Shown: piece by piece, positions 47,006 through 59,700 of the stretch | Layout of the letters: each line of letters starts with the position of its first letter | How positions within the stretch are numbered: the stretch's first letter is position 1 | NCBI RefSeq assembly: GCF_963855985.1 | Contig: NC_087092.1 | Coordinates: 2,294,001 to 2,358,000, forward strand | Length of the DNA stretch: 64,000 nucleotides | Source of the DNA: Ostrinia nubilalis | Lineage: Eukaryota > Arthropoda > Insecta > Lepidoptera > Crambidae | Direction: 5' to 3' | Notes under the pieces: generated by a model | What the model saw: the letters and a program-made list of their open reading frames with translations, nothing else | Told to the model about the DNA's origin: nothing | Database searches by the model: none | Translations under genes and position numbers: made by a program

Positions 47006-47043
47006 ATGTTTGGAGTTTTCATTCGGCGTTGGAAACCTAAAAG
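47006..47043 (+). CDS. Alternative first coding exon B, 'MFGVFIRRWKPK(R)'
   Basis: ATG at 47006 in the context CAACATG begins 38 coding nucleotides ending CCTAAAAG|GTTGGT, phase 2, exactly parallel to exon A at 13744. The residues that differ are LMK versus FIR, and nearly every codon differs at the third base, as expected of old duplicates kept for their protein sequence. The donor GTTGGT is weaker than that of exon A. The exon would splice to the same unseen downstream exon. The start Met is supported because no earlier in-frame ATG continues into this frame. Confidence 0.6.
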
Positions 47044-48484
47044 GTTGGTGATATTACCAATTTTAATAACATCGGCAGCTGTTAATATAGAAATCAACAT
47101 CAAGTCAAGCTAGATTTATCAGATTTCTAATGAAAATGCCTATACGTGTAGAAAAGGCAGTAAATAAGTGGTTAAAAGCTAGAGGAAATTGATTTGTGAT
47201 AATAATAATCAAGCACGGTCTAGTTAGCGTACTGATAATCAGTAATAATGAAATATTGATTGTAGCTGGGTTCAAAAATGACAGATACCCAGGTAGGTAA
47301 TACCTATAATTATAGGCACGGTAGATTGTTGAAGTAATGAGTTTATCTATGATCAAGTTACTGCATGGGAAACAATCTATTCAAGCCTTCATCCATACTC
47401 TGGCACTTCGTAACTGTACCTAACTGGACTGCTTTTTAGTCAAAATATGTAGAGTGACGTATTCTAACGATTTCTAAAAATACTCAGACCTACTTCTTAT
47501 ATCCTGTTAAAGTAAATACATTACTAATTATAATCTGGGGGCACGATAGTGCCCCCGCCAAGTCGAGCAAAAAAGCGGCACGGCCGTATATGATATGTTC
47601 TGTGCATAAATAAGATAGTAAATAAAAATCCTTCTCTTTATGCATTCAGGCTTGTCCAAAGATTTTTAGCCAATAGAAACGTACAATAAGTCTTATTTTC
47701 TTTAACTACAGTTTCATTTCACTAAGTATCTGTAATGCTAGATGAAACTGAAGTAACTCGACACTAATCCAAAGAGGAACTAAACAATATAGCAATTGAA
47801 TATGTAATTGAATACTTCGCGAGCGGGTACGTACATCCCTAAACCACATAATGATAATGAGGGTACATCGGGATCTATGCAGACGTTTAAACTTATTGTT
47901 GTTTTGTATTACAGTTACAGCAATGATCCTTATTGTAAAGACGTAAAGTTTGATTCCATTTGTGGTTTCGACTTTGTGGTAGATTGATTAGTGTGAACTG
48001 TCCTCTAAAGAAAAATATCTGAATGTTCACATTCAATATTATTTGGTTAATATTGAGATAAATTTACTAAAGGATATTATTATACATGTTAATGCTATGA
48101 CGAACCGTTAATTTTTATCGCTAAGTTCGGAACCGGGGTCTTCCCTCCGATTATAGGGAATGATGTTTGACTTAAACAAAAAAAAGGTTACGATTACAAA
48201 AAAGTCCTGCAGTTTCACATAACCAAGATTATGTTAGTGTCACACAAAATAATAACCCTCCTTCTGGCACAGTCGGGTAAATAATACGTAAATTAATGCA
48301 TGTATAACTGTGATTGTTTCAGGAAATGAAGTAGGATACCTAAGTTTCCTGAAAATTATGAAATTTATTCAATGAATTCTATTTATGGTTATTATTAAGC
48401 ATTATTTATGCTTATTGGACTGATTATTTCATAGATAACATTTAAAAATATCACAGCGTTTCGATTTTTGTGAAACCGAGTAGG
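47044..48484 (+). other. Presumed intron after exon B
   Basis: AT-rich. One perfect hairpin, GGGGGCAC-GATA-GTGCCCCC, lies at 47537-47556, followed by GCCAAGTCGAGC; it may mark the border of an unassigned repeat. Confidence 0.4.
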
Positions 48485-50045
48485 TACTATCGGGGACTCT
48501 TCCGCCTGACCACTTTGTAGAAATTTTAGCGTAAGCGCATCGCTCCGGTCACGTGCTCACCCCGTCTCTAATTGGTTACGCATTTTACTATATTTTTACT
48601 ACGACCAATAAGAGACAATCAGGGCTTAGGTTGCAATACGAAATACCATTGTGCACTTTATTGTCATACGGTTAAGGTTTAAAACGAAATGTTTCTTTTT
48701 CTTCAATCTTTCTTAGTTTTAGGCTGAGTTGCGCCACCTAACTTTGACCGTAGCTATAACGGTAACCGGTGCTTTTTGTATGGAGTTTAACAGATTTTTG
48801 ACGTTTGTCAAAGTTAAAGTAAGATGGTGCAACTCAGCTTTAGAATTTTAATAATAGAATTTGGTTACAAACAAATAGATAATATGTTTTTTTTTAATAT
48901 TGTATTTTTATACGAGGTCTGTCTGCTTTTTGCTTTGGCGAACTGTCGACATATTCTCTCCTTTGTTTTTTGTGCAGTTTTGTGATCCCTAACCGATTGA
49001 TTTTGTTTTGTGTTGACCCGTGCTAGTAATTGGACTGTTTGATTGCCTTTTTATTGACCTCCGCGCGATTACTGAATCATGGCCTCTCAAAATAATTCTT
49101 AATTATTCTTATATTTAATTACAAACTTATCTATCTATACATTGTTAACTGTTTAAGTATTATTTAGTTTGAAGTTTAATTTTTATTGATTTAAAACCTT
49201 GTGTAAAGACACTTAATGTGCAATAAAAAAATAATTTGAAATAAAACTAACTTAATATTATAATATGTATTTATAATAACCAATGACCTGGATCATTGCT
49301 ACCTAGTTACAATATTTGTATTAAATTGTAATAACGTAGATAAGTGTTTCTTTTAAACGGAAAACAAAAGTTGCTAATGTATTAAAAATAAATAGAAACC
49401 TATTATAGGTTTTTATTTACATTCAAGGATTTAAGAAAGTTATTATGTAGCCAGATCTTACAATAATTGTTTTTAAGCCACAAATATTCCTTAACTATTT
49501 CCTAATTAATTCAATAACATATAGTTTATAAATTATAAGTTCCGAATAAATTAAATACCTATTAAACAAGTAAAATTCGAAAGTGACTGTATGATTTTGC
49601 ATTTCTCGCCTTAACTAGCTAAACTAATATCATGAGATTTACAATCTTAATATCAACAATAATTACAGAAAGAGCTACTTTTTTCTCAGGAAATTGCACA
49701 GTTACCTCGGAATGTGCGATAGCAATTTTGTGACCCGAGCGGGCAATCGCTAGTTCAATTTTTACACGAAGCCCCATATAATATTTTGTAGCGATTCTTT
49801 ATTGGGTTTCAAATTTACTAAAATGCGACGTTGCCAAACGAGCGCTACGGATGCGGGTAAGCTAAGCAATACTCAATCCTAAACGCTTTACATAGAGCTT
49901 GGTTTGCTAGGGCAAACATCTACAGTGGTGCGCCGACGCTGCTTAGACCCGAAACATGAATGAATGGGGGCGTAGCTTAATCGAGCGTGTGTGTGCAAAC
50001 AATTTAGGCCCTTAAGGTGTCAAGGCGTCCGAGTCCCCGATAGTA
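48485..50045. mobile_element. 1.56-kb element with 15-bp perfect inverted ends
   Basis: TACTATCGGGGACTC at 48485-48499 is matched by GAGTCCCCGATAGTA at 50031-50045. Both subterminal regions are GC-richer than their surroundings. Inside are a family B MITE (48721) and a stretch (48950-49235) with a short ATG frame near 49078 and an AATAAA near 49222. No transposase was seen and no clear target duplication. It could also be two solo ends. Confidence 0.5.
48721..48840. mobile_element. MITE family B, copy 2
   Basis: Inverted ends AGGCTGAGTTGCGCCACCTA and GATGGTGCAACTCAGCTT flank CTAACTTTGACCGTAGC and GTCAAAGTTAAAGTAA. Size 120 bp. Confidence 0.8.
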
Positions 50046-50841
50046 CATACCTATTCCATTTTATGCCTGTGCTCTAACAAGGCCATTCAACTTGTTACGA
50101 AAACAATGCACTTCTAATGTCACACTGCAAAACTATCACAATATACCATCTCTTTCCTCAGCTTGGAATGTCGCAAGTGTGAGGGAGAGGAATAGAGTCG
50201 TTATATCAAAACATTAACGGAAACCTGTTAGTACAAATATGGCAACAGTAATCAGCTGTACTTTTGTACCTTTATACTACAGAATCAGATAAAATTTTCA
50301 GATCGTCTGTAACACCATGCAGTAAAACATAGTTTTCTGTAATAAAAAGTCATGTTGCTGGCAGTTTGGCCAGCAATCCTCTTTTGATAATTGTTTATGG
50401 TTTTTTACTTTTTTTAATATTGTTTTAGATTGATTGATTTTAAAGTTGCCTTTTGTACGCTCTGGTGTTCTAATGTATTGAGCAATATACCTACTGTTTT
50501 GGCCCCTTTTTTGGTGTTTCCTTGCTTCTAGCATACCTATAATCACCACCGGCAGGCCTATCTATCTAATACAGTCCACTCCATCGTTTTTAACAAGTCA
50601 AATTGATTGCTAAACGCAAAAGTCTGTTTTTTTTTTCGATTTAACATCTAACTTCCAAATCAATTTCGATATTTAATATAGAAATGGATGTTAATATGCG
50701 CATAGCTCACCCTGTAGTGCAAAAATAAATGCTAAAGGAGATATGGGATTAAAGTATTTATAGGAAGTCAATCGTTTTCAAGTAGGTAAATGTAGAGTTT
50801 CAGAATGTTTAACATTTCAGGACCATATTTCTGCACCATAA

Positions 50842-51151
50842 CCGCCTCTGTGGTCTAGTGGTAAGACCACCTGCTTCAGACGCAGAGGTCCCGGGTTCGA
50901 TTCTCAGTGGGGGCAGATTTTTCTATTCGGTTTGGTTTGTGGTAGGGCTCGTTCTAAGTCCGCCTGGCTAGCTACCACCATCTTACCTATGTCTGTCGCC
51001 ATAACAACAATGTTAACAGCATGGTTCGGCCAGTTCCTCCGTGGTTGAGGATTCCGGGTGAAGCTCGCTTCCACTTTCGGCCTGATCATCATTTACCATC
51101 AGGTGAGATACAGGCTAAGAGCTTCCTCATAAATTGTGGATAAAAAAAATC
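50842..51151 (+). mobile_element. tRNA-derived SINE, full length
   Basis: The head (50844-50915) folds as a tRNA: GCCTCTG/TGGGGGC acceptor with several G-T pairs, D arm GTCT/AGAC, anticodon-like loop TTCAGAC, and T arm with TTCGATT. It then continues without a terminator into a body (GCATGGTTCGGCCAG, GAAGCTCGCTTCCAC, CATTTACCATCAGGTGAGA) and an A-rich end (GTGGATAAAAAAAA). Partial reverse copies at 16337 and 62189 show it is a family. A CAG anticodon would mean Leu, but the long variable arm of tRNA-Leu is missing, so this is not a working tRNA gene. Confidence 0.85.
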
Positions 51152-51439
51152 TCTGTGATAGATTGAAACATACTTGGCAAAGACGCGGGTAATAGCTAGG
51201 ATTTTATGTAATGTACATATTATAATTAATGTAATTAATCTATCAAATTGCATACCTATCCATTAGTTTAATCCTCTCGTGATAATGAGATAATCTTATA
51301 GTGCAATTCAATCAAACATCTTTATGATCCTAATTGAACTTGATTGTTAAACAATGTTAATGGGATGATGGATGAATGGATGAATACTAGCGACTCGCCC
51401 GGCTTCGCACGGCTGCTATGTATTAGATATAATTATGAT

Positions 51440-51665
51440 ACTAGCTTACCGCCCGCGGCTTCGCCCGCGTGGAGTTGTCTGTGACAAAAAACGTTATCAT
51501 GCGCGTCCTTTTTTCAAAAACCGGGATAAAAACTATTCTATGTCCTTTCCCGGGAATCAAACTATCTCTATGCTATATTTCATCAAAATTGGTTCAGTGG
51601 TTTAGGCGTGAAAGCGACACAGGCAGACAGAGTTACTTTCGCATTTATAATATTATTAGTAGATA
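51440..51665 (+). repeat. Lepidopteran interspersed repeat
   Basis: CTAGCTTACCGCCCGCGGCT at the start, then AAAAACCGGGATAAAA, CATCAAAATTGGTTCAGTGG and AGTTACTTTCGCATTTATAA at the end. A further fragmentary start (ACTCGCCCGGCTTCGCACGG) lies just upstream at 51390. Confidence 0.85.
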
Positions 51666-53905
51666 GGATAAGCCTTCCTCTTGAATCACATCTTTTTCTG
51701 AAATCTGCATACTACTACGTAAAGATGTAAAAGTTGAAACATTCTAAAGCACTTTTCTTTTATACCATTTCGGTGGTTTTTCCTAGCAGCTACCTCTAAG
51801 CATCCTTCAGGTTTTAGACTAGTACTATTTTTGTAAATACACTTCAAAAGTAAATTCACTTTGCTTTTAAGATTCAAACCTCTTTTCGACGAACAGACGG
51901 CAATTTAAGCTGAAAACTGAAAATCTTATATCGTTGCAATAGATGCGGTTTTGCTACAAATTGTAGTTCAGTTTGCTGGTGACTGTATTAAAGTACTTTA
52001 CCTGCACTACCTTCAACTTTCGAACTTTTAGGGTGATTAATTTAAACAGTTTTCAGTAAAGATCACTCTAGTCTGTTGTATCACACAAGACACTTCTGTT
52101 TTAGCTTTCGAAAATCAAATTGTAACATTTTTTTACTTTTTACTTTGCCTTTCTTCTTCTTCTTATCGTTTCGACTTCAAACCTACACAGTGTCAGCCCA
52201 AAACTCCGCTACAAGAGTGGCGTGGTCAGCAGCATTCATTAAATCCTCCTGCGTGCAGTTCTTGCCTTTCGGTTAGCAAAAGAATTATTATAACCCTTGG
52301 GACTTCCAATTGAGGCAGAATCATGGAATTTTAGTTGAGATTTGATTAATGTTTTGAGCTTATTTCACCTTGTAAGATGTGACACAACACATTAGTAAAA
52401 CGAGTTGATTCCCACGTAATCCTATCGAATTCCGAGAACAGCCAAACTGTCACAACTGCATTATTTTAACCAAAGAACGGAAAGCATTAGTAATAAGTAT
52501 GTTTGTTGCAAAATAGAACAAATTACGACTATTTAAGATTTATTTTATTTATTTATTACATGTATTTAACCCTTACATCTTTGATTAAATAGTGTCTTAA
52601 ATCTTCTTGAGACTTGTCCAGACACTATTGTTCTCCATACAATTTATATGCCACAATGCTTGAGTTGATTTGACGTCTGTACTTCTAGGGAAAGAAAGAA
52701 AGATACATTTATTAAAATGGACATCACACACATACAGGCAATTACATAGACATGACAGTGGCAAGCTTCCGTTGAGTAGGTAAAGAAGGTACTCTAGCAA
52801 GGCACTCTTTAAAAATTGCACATTCTCCAAAGGACTATCCACAAAAACTGGCCAAGTTTATGAGAGGACTCCGAAAAATTTCCCGCTCGCAATTCTTTTA
52901 GTATTTCAGAGTAATTTGCGTTTTTTGAAAAAGCTCGCACCGCTTTGATGTTCTTTGCGTTAAATATTTGTTCGCTGCAGTCACGAAGTCTGTATCCACC
53001 TTAATTGCGAGGTGAAGGTGTTGTGTTGGTCTTGTTTTTACACTGTAAATGTTTTGGCTGAAAATAAAGGTGGGAATGGGAATATTTTCATGAAACATTC
53101 TTAGTGACTTTTATGTAAACCACTTTTTCATAAAAACATGTGACTAAATTTTACAAGGTAGTTGTACTTCAGGATATTTTACAGGGTGATATTACATCAC
53201 CCGCTTTCTGATCGTAAAAGGGGTTTTCACTTTAAAAAATTGCGTTTGCGGTGTACTGTTGACAGCACATCAGATACTCATTTTCGTTGCTAAGTCGCCG
53301 CTATCGCAACTACGTAAGATACCGCAGTGTTTACGTTGACGTGCTGGCTGTCGACTGTATCATAAAGTGTGTTATATTTATCTATGTATCTTATATGCTT
53401 CTAAACTACTTCTGTAGCTTAAAGCAACAACTAATTGTATTAGTGAACAGAGCAATAATGCCAATCAAAATACATCATCTAGGCTAAGCTTAACGTTAGT
53501 CCAGCCACCACATCACACTATACACTTTTCTACCAAAATCGACTCTATTACAACTCCATAAGACTCAGCTTAGCTCGACGTGCCGCCGCGTCACTTGGTT
53601 ACTCTGCCAATCCCATACAAATTCACACCGAGATTAATTAATGGGCGGCAAGTACCGTACTTTATGTATTATGTCCATTCATCATAGTTAAATTTTCACA
53701 CGTATCGTGTGTAAGTACATTAGTGCTGATCAAGACGTTAACGGGACTGTACCTGTTGCCATTGAATTAATTAGTATTGGATGGTCAAGCAATATATCAG
53801 TGGTTAAGATTTCGAAATTTCGGCGTAGAGTTCAATAATATCTATCTGAAGCTCGATTCTGTAAAATAATTTCTACAAATGCCAAGTCGCAGGTTCAGCT
53901 AGCAT
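51666..53905. other. Intronic/intergenic, no gene seen
   Basis: AT-rich. An AAAG-run at 52690 followed by ACATTTATTAAAATGGACA looks like a reversed LINE tail but is too short to assign. Confidence 0.35.
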
Positions 53906-54125
53906 CGTTTCAGCCAAAAGTCGACCACTGCTGGACACGACGACAGGTGCCTTCCACGGTAGGCACTGTCACGACCTTCACGAGATCATCGGTCTACCAA
54001 AAAGGGGGCATATGACATGCATGACGCCTTTCTGACCTATGGTCGCCACTCGAGAACTTTTCTATCCCAACGGTCATCAGGTTCTACGAGCTATGTGCCC
54101 CGCTTACTTTCACTTTAGTTAGGCA
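53906..54125 (-). mobile_element. RTE-like LINE 3' part, decayed
   Basis: GTTTCAGCCAAAAGTCGACC, ACTGCTGGACA, CGAGATCATCGGTCTACC and CCACTCGAGAACTTTTCT follow the same order as at 38487 but with frameshifts and deletions. Confidence 0.7.
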
Positions 54126-56693
54126 ATTTTGTGAGCTATATCAGTTACTTTGGTTCCCCTACGGATCTCCTCATTTCTGATTAGATCGCGTAGTTTGTAA
54201 ATAAGTACTAGAAAATGCAAGCAGCTCGACGTTACCACTTACGTGCGACTCATTTTCTAAAATTAGATCGACAAAATAAAAACACAAGATTATATGTAGA
54301 GTCACGATTGTTGACTAATGTCTGACAACTATTCTAGTCGTCAGATGTACTTATTACGTACTGATTGATTAATTGCTGTAAGATGACTTGGAGATGTTCA
54401 TTTGGCCAACGATTGCCAGTGTTTTCGTTGTTGAGTAATGATGCGATTAAAATGATTTGGATTGTTCAATAAATCATTCAATTGTATTTTTTACGTGTGA
54501 AAACTTGCACTCATGTAATTCAAAATGTTAATAGGTATTATAATTATTATGTTCGATTCTTTTGATGTAATATAAGTAATCTTGGAAAGATTATCTTCGA
54601 TGAAAAGGTGCAAAGGAATTTTGAAAATCTTCATGTGAAATTGGCACAACCTAAAATTGTTTTAAAAGTCCGAGAATTTACGCATATTAATAAACTTGAA
54701 GATTTACGACCATGGCTTTACTTTTAAGTAAGGACACAATTACAAATTACCTTTAAAAAGGTTTAACAGTTTTGAGTACCTTACCCAATGAAAAATTATA
54801 AAGAAAGTCATTGCCTACTTCTGCAAAAAAAAGTAACACTGGCTGAATTGATTAAACAATTAAAGCAAACAAAAAAGAAACGCTTTCAAAAATTTGAATT
54901 TGGAACAGGCATTGGCATAAGAAAGCAAAAGAAATAATTGAAATGTAGAGCAAACTAGCCTCTCAGTAAATACTCTTTAGGTTTGCATTCACTGTGCCCA
55001 ATCTGGGTCAGGTGTCAAAGACCATGAATAGGGTACTGTTTCTTTTATCAGGTTACTATATCGCAGTAAAAAACGACAACCTATGTTATTATCGATTAAC
55101 CTCGCAAAGTATGACTCATACGAGAACCTATGCAGACATGGCCAGTTTACGGAGACCTCAGTTAAAGTTGAACTGCTTTTGTAAGAAAGATCAAAATAGA
55201 ATGGCAACTAGGAAAATTGCGAGATAATTACGCGTTGAAAAATAACAGTAACGGTTAACAGTTATTTGCTCATTTTGCGATACACTAAAACGGTAGTTAG
55301 ACAACTAGAGTACTTGTCGCAGAAATAACGTTAGCGTTGAAAGAAACAAAACTTTACGCGTGAGAGTTTAATCGAAAATCGTAAATTAGAGACGATTTTA
55401 TGAAACGTTTAACGATTATCATTCCGCATACGAAAATATTTTACGTTTAAGTTAATTTAAAATTTAATCGACCCCATTTTGCTGTGCTGCATAATATTGA
55501 ATTCTTAAAATTCCATTACGAAGATGAAAATTTATCGTTTTCGTTAGCAGGTCGTTTAGGAAGGTTGTTTATTTTCATAAGTGTTTTTCAGATGGCGATA
55601 TTGTCTTAATTTAACAGAGAAAATAATATTTCAGAAGGAACTTTGTTTATTAGATTTTTGTTCTCCAAGAAAATGTATCAAATATGCTAAACCTTAATAA
55701 AATCTCCAAGTCTTAACTTAGAATTATTGTGGACTTGATTAAATTCCTAAAAGATTCATTTTCTTTTTTATTATTCTTTACATTTTGCGAATGTCTGCGC
55801 CATAGCACTTTTCTTATATGAACCCTTAATATTAGCATAATGAATGTTAATCAAAAGGGAGAAGGCATTATTTAAGTTTATAAATCATTAGTATTTGATA
55901 GAATAACTTTAAATAGTAGTGATGCTGTAGCCGTGGTCACAAGCATTTGTAGTAAAATGGAACGCGAAAGTTTAATGTAATAAAATCTTATATAACTCAC
56001 CTATGTTAAAATCAACGTAATCAGCACGAAAGAAACATAAAAGTTCTCTAAAACGTACTAGAACACAATATGGCGGGTTTATTCTCAATTATTGCGGGTG
56101 TTCCCGTGAAACATAACATTATAATAAAGACCATGATAACATGGCTGCCATCTTGGCAGCTTGCCAGACCGTTAGACAAAAAGCTACTCAGCCGGCAGAT
56201 TTAGGCCTTTCAGTTCTAAAGTTGCTTGCGTAATCTTCCTTAAAAATCTCTTCTTTTGAAAGCAGTATCTTAGTAACTAATTAAGTTTTAGCAAGTAAAA
56301 GAATTATGTAAATAACTCGTATAAGTTTTAGATGTAAGTATTAAACGCTTTAGCATGTAAATGTAAGCTAATAAAATAATAAAATTGTTTTGTTAACAAA
56401 TTATAAGCTTTCAGGAGTCTCTTCGCCTTCAAAAGGGGTTAATAATTTTGCATTGATTGTTTTACTATAATATAGGTACGTAAGTAAGTGTAAGTACTTA
56501 TCGCGCTACATGTTCAGATTATGTAAGTTCACGGCCATTTTGTATCTGAAAACTGGCAAGATGGAAGCTTCTACTCAACACTGTAAGTATATTGAGGTCG
56601 TATAGTATAAAAGCAGTCTTATCCAGCAACTTAATTTAAGCCGCTCTCGGCTTTTGTTACTACGTGTTGAGATATCCCAACCCTTGAGAATAA
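54126..56693. other. Intronic/intergenic, no gene seen
   Basis: AT-rich. AAGATGGAAGCTTCTACTCA and a GTAAGTAT donor near 56581 could mark a tiny exon, without further support. Confidence 0.35.
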
Positions 56694-56777
56694 AGGGCTC
56701 CTCAGGGCTCTATCTTAGGTCCTCTTTGTCTTCTGCTAATAAATCTTTATAAACAAGATTTGTCTGCCGCAGTATAA
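56694..56777 (+). pseudogene. LINE reverse transcriptase fragment
   Basis: Reads GAPQGSILGPLCLLLINLYK then QDLSAAV and a stop, the GVPQGSILGPLLFLLYINDL motif of Jockey-type enzymes with substitutions. Confidence 0.6.
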
Positions 56778-59700
56778 TTTATCTCCTTTTATGGATGTTT
56801 TATTAGGTCAGAGGTTAAAGTTTTTTGTGACGAAGTAATTTTTAAAGAAGTATAGAAATTCTAAAACTAGTGCAATAATGAAAACTAACTAAATAAATAT
56901 GTCAGAAAGTTATTTCTTCTAATGAACCTTCTAAAGTGTATGTGGATTTCGCGACTTGTGTGAGCTCTTCTATCTCCAAGGGTCATATTTATGTATGAAA
57001 CGAAGTATTCAAGCAGAAATTGAGTCTATGCTTGAGTGAAGTAGTTGAGGGTAATTTCATAATACGCGCCTAAATGACAGCCTGGCAAGGTAACGTCATC
57101 TGTAGTTGCAAGTTCAAATTCCGAAAGGGACTAATGTGTAGAAGCATTCAAATTATAATAATATGCAATTAATTCAGAATTATTCATTTAGTATTTTATC
57201 GAACGATGCTCAATTTCGGGTGGGCCATTGGTGTGATAATCTGATAAAAAATTGACTTGCAAGTTTTAAATACCACACATAAGAAACAAGCGCAAGCGCA
57301 TCGTCAGTGAAACTCGATGCTCGTTTTCACTTAATTATTTGCGCATTAAAGGGCTATCTTCTTTCTTAAAGATCATCAGTCCATTAATTCATTCCTGGGG
57401 ATCGTGACTTTCGCACATTTCGCGGTTATCGGCGATCGTTATCAGTGATAAGGGCGCTGGTGTATTGAAGGCGATTTGCCTTTTGGCCTGTTGCCATCTG
57501 GGAAGTGGTGGTTTTTGAGGTTATCTGCTTTTAGGGTTGGCAAAATTAGATCCAAACTAAAACAAACATTATGTGATTGGTCTATTATTGGATTATTCTG
57601 TGTTTGCATTTTCAGATTCGTCTCATTTAAGAGACTGATACTTTACCTATCTATGTATAGGTTTAAAAATCTTTTCATTAGGGGTAAATTTTAATTTTTT
57701 AAAGTAATAGTAGCAGTCATAAAATGTATAATTTTGGGACTGATATGAAGTGAATTGACTACTAGCATTTCATAATGTTTGAATTTTATTGGTGACCGCT
57801 CAAGTCCTGGCTGAAAATCGATATTCATTTTTTTTCATACTCGATCAGGAAAATATCTATAGAGATTTAGATCTTAACATAAAGGAACAAGATCAATTTT
57901 AGATTACTAAGGCAGCCCTACACTACACGGTACCATCACTGGAGGGTTTCCAAACGAAATATTGGTGGAACGTTCTAGAACGGATTTGTTATTCCTAAAG
58001 GCATCTTGTTCAAGGAATCCCAGCTATTTATTGTGCAGAATATGATTTATTATGGCAAGCTATTGTTTTTATGGCTACAGAAATAGGTAAAACGTGTTTA
58101 TGTATTGTTTAGTACGTCAGATGATGCATATTTGTTGCAATATCGATTTTATTATAAACTACATAGTGTTCAGATTTATGTGCCATCGTCTGTCTCTACA
58201 CTGTCAATGTATAGATTAAACAGTGTAGATTTGAACACATAATCTTGATTGACCGATAAGAAAGATTTCGTACTATGCGAATAAGTAAGAACCTATATTA
58301 TCATCTCTACCTATCTATCGATATCTCTGTTGTTACCGGTGGTGATAAAATGAGTGATTATACATATTAAGCGCATGTAGAAGCATATAAGTTATTGATC
58401 CAGGTTTTAGAAAACCCATAACTTATAAATACAATAAACGCCTTTTTCAAAATCAAGTCAGCCTAAATTACAAGATACGTATTTTTTATAGCTAGAACTG
58501 TGAAACTCTCTCATTTACAGTGAAAATAAAGAACATACTAGCGTTCAAATTCTCCATTAAGGCACTTTACCACCTATGTATACAGTACCTAAAAGATCTT
58601 TATTAAGTGGCCCCCATTTACATAGGAAGCGCTTAACCACTTCACACCTGTGCGAAAATGCAGATACGGTATCTGTCTGTCTGTCGTAACATTGTAGCTG
58701 ACAAATAGAGGGCATGGAGATAGCTCTTTTGACATTCGTTCCTCGATAGAGTTTACACAGCTCGACTGTTAAAGGCACAGTTATCCATAGTCAGTACAGG
58801 TACTTAAAGTATCGTGTCTCTTGAATCCATTGTCCATTGATGGTTAGGGCTCTAAATATTTTCAAAGATTTTTGAAAAAGATGATGGATAAAACGTTTAA
58901 CTACAGTTCCAATTTTTTTAATTTTCTGTAGGTTGACTTTGGAGCCTTTGGATATGTCACAAGGCTTTTTATTAAGATTGGAGACCTATTGTGCATACAT
59001 TACAACAATGCAATGTAGGCAATATAATATTTTTGTCATTTTGTTTGAACCTGGCATGTACGTACCAGTCCTTATCTGTTACCTACAAATATTACCCCAA
59101 ATGTAGTGTGGAGGTGATACCTTTTCAGGGAGTTTATGTACTCGTAAAAACAATGGCAGAATTTCAGACAGTCGCCTGAGAAGCTAGAGAATGCCTCTAT
59201 TCATATTTTGTCTAATTTTTGAGCTTGTTACTATAACATTGTCATTACCAAACTATAATATTATGTATAAGCTACTTAGTTTTTCATTGGTTGCAATAAT
59301 CGTTTATTCTTTTGCATTTTGTAGCTTGCCGAATTTTACTGTACTGTAAAACTTTGCCGCAACCCTAACATCATTTACACATTAAGAATAGTTTAATTTT
59401 GTTGAAGCTCTGCAATTTACTACTTTAGATCCTATCTGTGGACAATGGTGCTGGTTGCATTGTTACAAAATTTTCAAATTATTAAGATTTAGTACATAAG
59501 CCCTCAATATAACTGTTTGTTGTCCCAAATAAAAAAAATAAAAATGTTCATTTCTAGTAGATTAGAAAGCATTTGCTTATTAAATATGTTTGTTTATAAG
59601 TATTTGTACCTCAATAGTGGTAGGAAGCTGACTTGGCGTGTCTTGCAAAACGTGAGTTATTTATATGCTGACAGTCCGAGACGGGTGAGATAGCACTTTT

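Noticed and set aside
50844..50915. A functional tRNA gene
   Set aside because: Acceptor relies on G-T pairs, anticodon and T stems have mismatches, no long variable arm for Leu, and it continues into a SINE body with other copies.
56560..56581. First exon 'MEASTQH' before a GTAAGTAT donor
   Set aside because: Only a start codon and donor within 21 nt; no promoter, no comparison, and such pairs are common by chance.
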